This document shows positions 1 to 6,441 of a stretch of DNA of 32,500 nucleotides, in pieces; the stretch's first letter is position 1, and every line of letters starts with the position of its first letter. A program made the translations under genes and the position numbers. The notes beneath the pieces were generated by a model. It had not been told where the DNA came from. It did no database searches and saw only the letters and a program-made list of their open reading frames with translations. Source of the DNA: Prorocentrum cordatum (taxonomy: Eukaryota; Sar; Dinophyceae; Prorocentrales; Prorocentraceae); contig CAUYUJ010004969.1 in assembly GCA_963575745.1 (NCBI GenBank), positions 260,997 to 293,496 on the forward strand. The letters are read 5' to 3'.

Positions 1-1438
1 AGGCCGCCGCGAGCAGCGCCCCGCACCACGCGAACCCCGCGCGCGGCCCCTGCTGCCAGGCGGCCAGGGCGAGCGGCACGCTGGTGTTAGGTCGGGCATG
101 TCCTCCTGCAGGCGGATTTGGGGCGAGAACCTTAAACTAATAGAAGAAGTACTCGAAATGAGTCGGAACATGCTAGAAAAATCGTCCCCAGACTATTTGT
201 TGGCAACTTCTGAATGTTCCTCCTGTAGAGGGACAGGCCCGACTTAACGCTGGTGCAGAACCCAGACCGCGCGCACCGAAGGCAGCCCCCGACCCCTGCG
301 CAGTCTGCGTCTGCGCGGCAGCGCGGCCCACGCCGATCGGGGAGGCAAGCGCCCTCGGGGGCGGCGCCATCGCGCTCCCCGCAGGCGCGCTCGAAATCTG
401 CCGGTGCCGCGAGCCTCCAGCGCCCGTCCGCGCCCGCGCACGCTGAAAGTTCGATCTGGCCGGTGAACGCCTCGACGCTGTAGATGGGCATGCCGGCGGC
501 GCGCAGTGCCCCCTCCATGCCCCGCAGCCCCTCGCCCCTGGCCTGCTGCATCAGCAGGAGGGGCTCGTGCGACAACTCGCAGACCTGCGCGAAGAAGTCC
601 GAGTCGCTCTCTGCGCCGGCGCACACGCCGTGACTCGACCACTCGTGGCCCTCGAACCACAGGGCGCGGGCGCCCGCCTGGCGGTAGCAGGGGTAGACGC
701 GGCGCTCGACCGTGCTCTCCCTGGGCGGCACGCACTGCGAGTCCCCGTAGGGGCGGACCTGCGGCCACAGCCCGTGCACGGTCGGCTCCGCGTGGTGGTA
801 GTAGCCGCGCCCGAGCCCGGTCTCGAGAGCCAGCACGCCGCACAAGCGCACGCCGTCCCCGCACCTGCGGGGCAACGTCGGGGGGGGGACCGGCGCAGCG
901 GGGGCAGCATCGGGCCGGCATCGGCGAGACGTCGCCGACAGGCTGGCGACGGGCCCCCGATGGTGGAGCTGGACGTTCTTGGGCGGGGTGGGCTGTCAGG
1001 CCCCTATAGGCGACGGATGGGCGATTGGGGTCGCTGCATCCCCCCCCCTGAGCCTGTCCCCCCCCCCAAAGGTTGGGTCGGGCATGTCCTCCTACGGGCG
1101 GATTTAGAACGACAGATTTTTGACAAATCACCCGAACATGCTCAACGCTTGTCAAGAGTACTCGAAATATCGCCACGGGCGTGGCATGGGAACCACTGGC
1201 CGCTTCGCCTCCCTTGATGGGGAGATGGGCTGCTCCCTTCGAGCTTCGAGGCGCACAACCCCAGCTCGGGTGGTGGGATGGTGGGGATGGGGCTGGGGCT
1301 GGGGATGGGGATCTGTGAAACGATACTGAACCGTTGTGCCCCTGCACACCGCATGTAGCTGTAGCGGCCTTGGCAGGCCGCCGGCAGCAGCGCGAGGCCG
1401 GCCGCGCGGGCCCGCCGAGCGGCGGCGGAGCGGCCCAT
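1..1438 (-). CDS. Ribonuclease T2 family gene (3 exons visible, 3' end beyond window)
   Basis: T2 enzymes are secreted or vacuolar endoribonucleases that cleave RNA through a 2',3'-cyclic phosphate. The core exon (244-864) shows both family signatures. HGLWPQ is at 776-759. HEWSSHGVC is at 647-621 and holds the His-Glu-His catalytic set. Several cysteines and a LSACAGADGRW segment follow. The exon starts after a pyrimidine-rich CCCCGCAG acceptor. A candidate first exon (1350-1438) encodes MGRSAAARRARAAGLALL, which resembles a signal peptide. Its donor CG|GTGTGC joins the core exon in phase (CG+G). The third exon (80 to 1) follows the introner-like intron 81-243 and reads VPLALAAWQQGPRAGF, hydrophobic, before leaving the window. 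Seen: motifs and phases. Known: T2 motifs. Inferred: exon 1 and the splice sites. The N-terminal part before HGLWPQ is divergent from plant and fungal T2 enzymes. Confidence 0.72.
79..255. mobile_element. Family-1 TIR element with perfect 8-bp target duplication, acting as an intron in RNase T2
   Basis: The element proper is 87-247 (161 bp). The plus-strand left end is TTAGGTCGGGCATG. The right end, read inverted, is TTAAGTCGGGCCTG. The 8-bp target CGCTGGTG occurs at 79-86 and again at 248-255. In the minus (gene) sense the duplicated target is CACCAGCG. Its CAG is a ready-made 3' splice site (83-81), and the TIR supplies GTCGGG as 5' splice site. The acceptor is preceded by CTAAC, a branch-point-like word made where the TIR meets the target. 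The resulting 163-nt GT-AG intron adds CGTTAA (two codons) and keeps frame. Confidence 0.8.
244..864 (-). CDS. RNase T2 catalytic exon
   Basis: This 621-nt exon holds both catalytic histidine motifs and nearly all of the recognisable T2 domain. The open frame continues past its 3' end into the inserted element and stops at 132, so without splicing the protein would end in about 36 residues of transposon sequence. GC-ending codons dominate up to the element boundary and are lost inside it. The donor is placed at TTAA|GTCGGG (GT at 243-242). Cutting instead at the edge of the 8-bp duplication gives the same frame two codons shorter. Confidence 0.75.
   Translation of the reverse strand: MRGRRALVRRAGSRDRARARLLPPRGADRARAVAAGPPLRGLAVRAAQGEHGRAPRLPLLPPGGRPRPVVRGPRVVESRRVRRRRERLGLLRAGLRVVARAPPADAAGQGRGAAGHGGGTARRRHAHLQRRGVHRPDRTFSVRGRGRALEARGTGRFRARLRGARWRRPRGRLPPRSAWAALPRRRRLRRGRGLPSVRAVWVLHQR
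1073..1170. mobile_element. Family-1 element, left half only
   Basis: The TIR-like start TTGGGTCGGGCATGTCC is followed by internal sequence up to GTACTCGAAAT, matching the complete copy at 87-247 up to the same word. There the match stops and family-2 sequence begins. No right TIR is found. Confidence 0.5.
1180..1330. mobile_element. Family-2 TIR element, degraded copy
   Basis: It shares GCGTGGC, CCACTGGCCG, a TTGATGGGGA-like segment and the end word AAACGATAC with the intact copy at 18656-18841. The left terminus is lost or replaced by family-1 sequence. Confidence 0.5.
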
Positions 1439-1486
1439 GGCGCCCGCCCAGAGAGCACCCGGGGCTTGTGCCAGGCTGCGGGTAGG

Positions 1487-1700
1487 CCTCCTAGATGGGG
1501 ACCGAGTAGACGGGGTCGGAGGATCTCGCCGCACCGCCGACGCATCGGCGACGCATCGGCGCTGCACTGGCGATGCACTGGCGACGTCGGCGATACATCG
1601 GCGACGTCGGCGTGGAGAAAATTGGGCTCCACATCGAGCCGCATCGCCGATGCATCGGCCCGCTGCGTCGGCGATGCGGCGCGATCCTCCATCTAGGAGG
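1487..1700. mobile_element. Family-6 foldback element (CCTCCTAGATG ends)
   Basis: The ends CCTCCTAGATG and CATCTAGGAGG are inverted repeats. The interior is a run of short palindromic words such as GCATCGGCGATGC and CATCGGCGACGTCGG. A second copy lies at 31693-31911 with the same order of parts, including the CCACATCGAGCCGCATC segment. Open frames here are shadows of the repeat. Confidence 0.6.
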
Positions 1701-1713
1701 GAAGAGTGCTGAC

Positions 1714-2088
1714 CAGCTTCGGCGGCGAGCCCAGGGGGGTAGGGAGACAGCGAACGGCCTTCTCCAGAGGCTCGAAAGTCCCCGGGCCTTCCGAGAAGGT
1801 CTCTGAGCCTACCCCGAAGGCGCCGCAAGCTCCCCAGAAGGCGCGAGGGCTCCTGAGAAGTCCCGCCGCCTTCTGAGCAGGCCTTCTTACCAGCCTGGAA
1901 CATATCCCTATCCCTGTGCTGGGCATCTCCTCATCACGATGCCAATCTTAGGGATTCCCTTATTTTTTGAGGGCGCATCCCTAAGATTGTCATCGCCTTC
2001 TGGCGTGTCAATCTTAGAGATAGGGATAAGTTCGAGGCTGGTAAATTCTCCTTCTCCTTGCCCCCCCCTCGCTCGCCGCCGACAGCTG
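1714..2088. mobile_element. Family-5 TIR element, interrupted by a nested element
   Basis: Its ends are CAGCTTCGGCGGCGAGC at 1714 and an inverted partner ending GCCGCCGACAGCTG at 2088. The inside carries repeated CCTTCYSAGAAG words. A second copy at 18013-18216 aligns on both sides but lacks the 1890-2041 insertion, so this copy was hit by another transposon. Confidence 0.6.
1890..2041. mobile_element. Family-8 mariner-like MITE with TA duplication, nested in family 5
   Basis: The 22-bp TIRs follow CCAGCCTSGAACWTATCCC. A TA dinucleotide flanks each end (1888-1889 and 2042-2043), the target preference of Tc1/mariner elements. An internal inverted repeat (CAATCTTAGGGAT against ATCCCTAAGATTG) gives a second hairpin. 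No transposase is encoded. Confidence 0.65.
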
Positions 2089-2460
2089 CGCCGCACGCCA
2101 AGAGCGCGCGGTTGCCCGCGTCGCGCGGTCCTCTTGAGCTGGCGCTGGAGCCCCGCCCCTACATCTCCGGGCGGCGCCTCTGGCGCGCCACTGCGCGCCC
2201 TGGAAGGGGCCAGGAGAGCTCGGCCTCGAATCGCTGAGCCGGATCGGCGATCGAAACGCATCGGATCGGCGGGAATCGGCAGCCGAGCCGGGATCCGTCG
2301 AGTCGGCGGAAGCCGGCAGGCCGGTGTGCCTCCAGCAAGGAATCGGAGGCCACATCGGAGTCCCGAATCGAGTCGAATCGGAATCGGAAGCCATCGAAGT
2401 CTAATCGGATCGAACCGGAGGAGTCGGAACGAGCCCTGGGAAGGGGTGTGGGGCGGGTTG
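2089..2460. other. No gene seen; ATCGG-rich low-complexity sequence
   Basis: The sequence is dense in ATCGG and ATCGAA words (about 2235-2430), which give overlapping open frames on both strands with no family resemblance. It ends at the family-9 TIR. Confidence 0.4.
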
Positions 2461-2871
2461 GAAGCTGGGCGAGGGCTGGCAAATCCGCGGCTGCTAAAAC
2501 GGTCTTCCCCCGGAAGAAAGCAAAACAGATTCCTGGAATCAAGCTCAAACGGGCTGCTTCCAGGAAAAAACAATTTCACGGAGCTCCGTTTTATCGGGGA
2601 TCTTGTGACCCGGGTCAATCCAGACCCGGGTCAGTCAGGCCTTGCGGGATCCTGCAAGATCCTGCACGATCCCGCGCCCAAACGCGGGTCAATGCGAAGG
2701 ATTCTGCAAGATCCTGCAGGATCCTGCACCCAAGCCCGGGCCAATGCGACCCTGGCCCTGCAGGATCCTGCAAGATCGGACGCTCCGGCTGGCCCCCGTT
2801 TGCACTGACCCCCGTTTCCAGGCTCCCGATCTTAGCAGCCGCGGCTTTGCCAGCCGCCGTCGCCCGGCTCC
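2461..2871. mobile_element. Family-9 TIR element with internal GATCCTGCA repeats
   Basis: The left end (2461-2497, with GCAAATCCGCGGCTGCTAA) and right end (2832-2871, with TTAGCAGCCGCGGCTTTGC) are inverted repeats of about 40 bp. The interior (2640-2790) repeats GATCCTGCA in direct and palindromic arrangements. No clear target duplication was found and no protein is encoded. Confidence 0.5.
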
Positions 2872-2883
2872 TGAGCGGGGGGG

Positions 2884-2999
2884 CTCCAGCGCCGACCATT
2901 ACGAGGTGCGCGCGGACCTCCGAAAGCTTTTTTTTTTTTTTGTGTGTTTTAGTGTTTTTTTTGTTCTTCCCCCTTTTTTATAACATGCATTTTTCTTTT
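2884..2999. repeat. Family-3 half-copy followed by T-rich tract
   Basis: CCAGCGCCGACC and GCGCGGACCTCCGA match one arm of the family-3 hairpin seen whole at 4024-4221. T-rich sequence follows (2929-2999). Confidence 0.4.
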
Positions 3000-3125
3000 T
3001 TGTTGTCCTCGATGCGGGCACGCGCCTGTGCGTGCCCTGGGCCTCCGACGTCCTGTCCGTTGAGGAGCGGAAGGCCTGGAGCTCTTGGTACCACCCTTCG
3101 CGCTGCTCTATTGCTGTTCTGAGGT
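3000..3125 (-). CDS. Putative exon, unidentified gene (downstream of introner-like intron)
   Basis: On the minus strand this reads LRTAIEQREGWYQELQAF, an amphipathic helix-like sequence unlike the surrounding repeats. It joins in frame to the exon at 3428-3805 when the family-1 element between them is removed. I recognise no family. The 3' limit is uncertain because the frame runs into T-rich repeat near 3000. What supports coding is the frame match across the insertion and the ordinary-looking amino-acid composition. Confidence 0.35.
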
Positions 3126-3435
3126 CTGCGATCAGGTCGGGCATGCCCCCCTGCATTTTGTTTTTTTGTTTTTTATTTGTTTTTTTGGTGTGTTGTGTGA
3201 TATATATATGTATATTTTTTATATATATACATATATATTTGTATTTCTATTCATTTGTTTATTTATCTGTTATATTTTAAACAGATGTTAAGCCAACATT
3301 CTTTTGGACAAATAGAAATACCCCCAACATGCCCCAACATAGTTCAAACATAATCGAATTTTCGCTCCCAGACTATTTATGGGCTACTTTCGAATATTAC
3401 CCCTCTTGAGGGAGAGGCCCGACTCAAGTCTGCGA
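3124..3435. mobile_element. Family-1 TIR element with perfect 8-bp target duplication; candidate intron
   Basis: The element is 3132-3427. Target GTCTGCGA is present at 3124-3131 and 3428-3435. In the minus sense the target is TCGCAGAC, so CAG (3128-3126) can serve as acceptor. The end TTGA|GTCGGG gives a GT donor at 3423-3422, and CTGAT sits just before the acceptor. The 298-nt intron would add ACTTGA, again two codons. The interior is AT-rich, with TA-dinucleotide runs at 3199-3240 and the conserved CCCAGACTATT word near the right end. Confidence 0.75.
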
Positions 3436-3805
3436 CGACCTCCCCTGAGATCCGACGCCGCGACGCAAAATGCAACATCATCGGCGATCGCGACCAAAGC
3501 CCTGGATCCAAGCTCTCTGCGGCGTTTCTCGAGCTGGATCGATCTGAGAGGGCTCCAGGGCCCGAATCCTGGCGGGGTCGCCCAGTGTGGAACAAACATC
3601 GAGACGCCTGGATCTCAGGATCCTGGGGGCCCAAACCTAAAACCATTCGAGCAAGTCCTCGCACTGCTCTCGGGCCGCTGGAGGGCCCGGGCACGCGCCT
3701 CGCACGGAACACGGGCTCGACCCTCCTCCTCTTGGCCTGGACTCCGCTGAGAATCCGCCCCCAGACTCCGACGAGCTCGACGCCCTCCCCCGAAGCATTC
3801 GATGC
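3424..3805 (-). CDS. Putative exon, unidentified gene (upstream of introner-like intron)
   Basis: The minus-strand frame is open from about 3805 to the element and ends in RRRISGEVVAD before the duplicated target. After removal of the element it continues into the exon at 3000-3125 in the same frame. No domain is recognised. The composition (Arg, Gly and Pro rich) is less convincing than its partner's. The far end is bounded by family-3-like sequence from about 3809. The opposite strand is also open here, so the strand rests on the partner exon and the splice-site logic. Confidence 0.3.
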
Positions 3806-3808
3806 CGT

Positions 3809-4023
3809 GTTAAGGGGAACGAAGAATGACATAGTGAGCGTCTTTTTTATTTCGGCGTTTCGACATTGGGAGGAAGAGGGGGGGAAGGAGGGGGGTCTGG
3901 CTCCGGACCTCTGCTGAGTGCGACTGTTTGCGACAGTGCGTCCATTGTGGGGGAGGCTCCACCTGCTCGAAACAGGCGCCAAAAACAGCCAAGATCTACT
4001 CCAGTGGGGGGAAAAGGGTTTTG
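3809..4023. repeat. Partial family-3 end plus unassigned sequence
   Basis: GGGGAACGAAGAATGACATA at 3812 resembles the outer end of the family-3 TIR (GGGGAACCGAAAATGACGTA at 4026). The rest, including a GA-rich patch near 3870-3900, shows nothing recognisable. Confidence 0.35.
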
Positions 4024-4221
4024 TAGGGGAACCGAAAATGACGTAAACATAAAAACTCGGAAGTCCGCGCGGATTTCTCGGATCGGCGCTGGGGCCCCTC
4101 GGCGGCGCCTCCAGCGCCGCCCCTGGCGCGCTCCGCGCGCCAAGGAGGGGGGTCCAGCGCCGATCCGAGAAATCCGCGCGGACCTCCGAGTTTTTATGTC
4201 TATGTCACTTTCTGTTCCCCT
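4024..4221. mobile_element. Family-3 foldback element with long TIRs
   Basis: The two arms are near-perfect inverted repeats of about 80 bp. They run from TAGGGGAAC through ATAAAAACTCGG, TCCGCGCGGATTTCTCGG and ATCGGCGCTGG to a short GC-rich loop. Other copies are at 21044-21216 and 27318-27505, with a half-copy at 2884. No coding potential. Confidence 0.6.
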
Positions 4222-4282
4222 GTTTTGGGGCCCGCGCCGATCGGCAAGACAATTAATACAAAACGATCACATAAACATAACA

Positions 4283-4461
4283 TTAAGTCGAGCGCGTCCC
4301 CATACAGGGGGATTTTCGACGAAGAATCAAACATACCCCAGAAATGCCCCAAAATAGTTAAAACATGTTCCAAAAATAGTCCCCAGACTATTCTTGGATT
4401 ATTTTGGGGGTATTTTTTTGTTTACTTTTCGTCGAAAATCCCCCTGTAGGGGGGGCAGGCC

Positions 4462-4463
<2 letters not shown>
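4283..4463. mobile_element. Family-1 TIR element, right end lost to poly-T
   Basis: The left end is TTAAGTCGAGCGCGTCCCC followed by ATTTTCGACGAAG. The right arm TTCGTCGAAAATCCCCCTG continues to GGCAGGCC, where it is cut by a long T tract instead of ending CGACTTAA. The conserved CCCCAGACTATTCTTGG word is present. Confidence 0.6.
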
Positions 4464-4524
<61 letters not shown>

Positions 4525-4606
4525 TTTTTTGTTTTTATATATATATATATGTATATACACACATATATATACAAATGTATATATATATATATATATATAT
4601 TCTTCG
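4464..4606. repeat. Poly-T (about 60 nt) and TA-dinucleotide tract
   Basis: An uninterrupted T run of about 60 nt is followed by TATA/CACA dinucleotide runs up to 4600. TTCGTCGACAATCCC follows, resembling a family-1 inner arm, so the tract may lie inside a second, broken family-1 copy. Confidence 0.6.
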
Positions 4607-5160
4607 TCGACAATCCCTCCACCGCGGGAAGGGAGAGGATGCATACCGGCGGTGTGCCTCCACCGCGGGAAGGGAGATCTCGACCTCGGCGACGGTAGCA
4701 AGAGTCTGGCCTCGGGGCGACCGAGGTGTGACACCCAGCACCGGAGTCCAGGATCCTCCTCCCCCTGTGGAGGCAACCCTCTTGTGTTGGTGCTGGTGTT
4801 AAGTCGGGCCTGTCCCCCTACAGGGGGGATTTTCGACGAAAGCCAAAAAAATAATCCAAAAATAACAAAAAATAATCCAAAAATAGTCTGGGGACTAATT
4901 TTGAATACTTGTTGACTTTTTTGTGTATTTTTGGGGGTATTTTCCATTTTTCGACGAAAAGCCCCCTGTAGGGGGACAGGCCCGACTTAACCCTAGTGTT
5001 CTTGCCAGCACGGGGTCCCCCTGGCAGTCCCCACCCTTTCCCCGTTCGTGCCGTAGGCCGTGGCAGCCCAGGACCGACTTTTCATCCCGAGTCGCTTCCT
5101 CGACGGCCCACCGGGGCCCGGCCGGAAGCGGTGCCAACCCGCTCCTCTGGCATGCAATGG
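4607..5160 (-). pseudogene. Possible retropepsin-like coding remnant split by an introner-like element
   Basis: On the minus strand RRILDSGAGCHTSVAP (aspartate codon 4748-4746) resembles the DSGAxxH active-site motif of Ty1/copia-type aspartic proteases. Upstream (4987-5160) the minus frame reads GLRHERGKGGDCQGDPVLAR. With the family-1 element removed as a GT-AG intron (4793-4986) the two parts are in one frame. No integrase or reverse transcriptase follows, and downstream the frame runs into repeats. One short motif is thin evidence, and chance similarity is possible. Confidence 0.25.
4791..4998. mobile_element. Family-1 TIR element with intact TIRs
   Basis: The element is 4799-4990 (192 bp). 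The ends are TTAAGTCGGGCCTGTCCCC and its inverse, each followed by a GAAAA/TTTTC GACGA arm. The flanks TGCTGGTG and CCCTAGTG agree at 5 of 8 positions, a decayed duplication. In the minus sense these are CACCAGCA and CACTAGGG, with YAG at positions 4-6 as in the perfect copies. Confidence 0.7.
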
Positions 5161-5169
5161 GAGAGCAAC

Positions 5170-5317
5170 GGAGGAGGAGGAGGAGGAGGAGGAGGAGGAG
5201 GAGGAGGAGGGAGGAGGAGGAGGAGGAGGAGGAGGAGGGAGGAGGAGGAGGAGGAGGAGGAGGAGGAGGAGGAGGAGGAGGAGGAGGAGGAGGAGGAGGA
5301 GGAGGAGGAGGAGGAGG
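5170..5317. repeat. (GAG)n microsatellite
   Basis: About 148 bp of GGA/GAG triplets with few interruptions. Polyglutamate, polyarginine and polyproline frames here are shadows of the repeat. Confidence 0.9.
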
Positions 5318-6441
5318 GCGGGCGGTGGGCGGTGGGCGGGCGGCGGCCCAGCGGCGGCGGGCGGTGCCCGCCTGGCGGGAAGGCGGGCGCGGCCCTGCCG
5401 GCGGCCACCGCCTCCGAGATCCGCCGGAGGGCCGGCGAGGCATCCGCGGCGGCGAGGCCTCCGCGGTCGGGCGGCGCGGCCGTGGTCGCCGCCGCGGCCG
5501 TGGTCGTCGCCGTCGTCGCCGCCGCCGTGGTTGCCGCCGTGGCCGCCGCCGTGGCCACCGTCGCCGCCGTGGTCGTCGCCGCCGTGGTCGTCGTGGTCGC
5601 CGTTGCGCCGTCGTCGCCGCTGTGGTCGTCGCCGTGGCGGTGGCCGTGAATGCGGCGGTGGTCGTCGGAGGGGGATGGGGGATGGAGGAGTGGGAGGTGG
5701 GAGGGGATCGGGAAAAAGACAAGCAGGAGGAGCGGAGGGGGAAGGGGACGAAGGGTACCAGCATGGGGGCAGGAAGAAGACAAGGATGCCAGGGGGGAGC
5801 ACGGAGAGGAGGCTGGAAAGACAGGAGCCACAAGAGCGCTCTTCGAGGGGAGGGGGGGGACTGATATGGGAAGTGTTGAGGAATGGGGGTGGGGAGGGGA
5901 GGAGGGGAACGGAGACAGGGGGACGGGAGGGGGGAGGGAACAGGCGTCAGAGAAGGGGGCGCAGAGAGAGAAGCAGGGTACCCAACTTTAGCTTTTGAGG
6001 ACGAGGCACTGTGCGCGCGGGCTCCGCTTGTGGTATTCAGCGTGGGGTATTTGGCGGACCAAATGTCAGTCTGCTGTGCGCGCTCTGTGCTCTACGCCTC
6101 TTTGGTATACAAAGTTCAATGTTCTACGAGTGCAGCGTGCGCATGCTCGACACAACATTCTCTGCCGCGAAACCCTAGGGACGGGGCAGGAGGGGATGGG
6201 AAAGAGGGGAGAACGCGAGGATGGGAGGGATCGGACTCGGAGGGCGCGATGAGAGGGGAGGATGATGATGATGATGAGGAGGATTAGTTCTAAACGCAAG
6301 ACGCATCAAAGATGTTGCAATACATCCTCCCTCAAAATTCCCTCTTCACATTTCCCTACATACATGTTTTTCATTGCGAAGCATGCCACATTTGAAGACA
6401 ACCGTCTGGACATCCTCAAACGTGCCAACACACCAACGCCG
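5318..6441. other. No gene seen; GTCGCC-type and purine-rich sequence
   Basis: 5460-5650 is an imperfect (GTCGCC)n tract. 5660-5990 is G- and GA-rich with many short AGGGG words. 5995-6441 is more mixed and contains a (GAT)5 run near 6261. Open frames on both strands lack any recognisable motif. Confidence 0.4.

Larger units (their letters stand above)
865..1349. other. Putative RNase T2 intron 1, filled with repeat fragments
   Basis: The stretch between the candidate signal-peptide exon and the core exon holds a left-end fragment of family 1 (1073-1170) running directly into a diverged family-2 element (about 1180-1328). C-rich tracts near 1040-1070 flank them. No coding sequence is recognised. 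Confidence 0.4.

Noticed and set aside
87-247. piggyBac-type element because TTAA borders the TIR
   Set aside because: TTAA varies (TTAG, TTGA, TCAG) and is part of the TIR. The true duplication is 8 bp and lies outside it.
3190-3245. TATA-like stretches here and at 4536-4600 as promoters
   Set aside because: They are dinucleotide runs inside or beside transposable elements and precede no recognisable gene start.
4464-4523. Long poly-T as a retrotransposon poly-A tail
   Set aside because: No reverse transcriptase, target duplication or element body adjoins it. It interrupts a TIR element.
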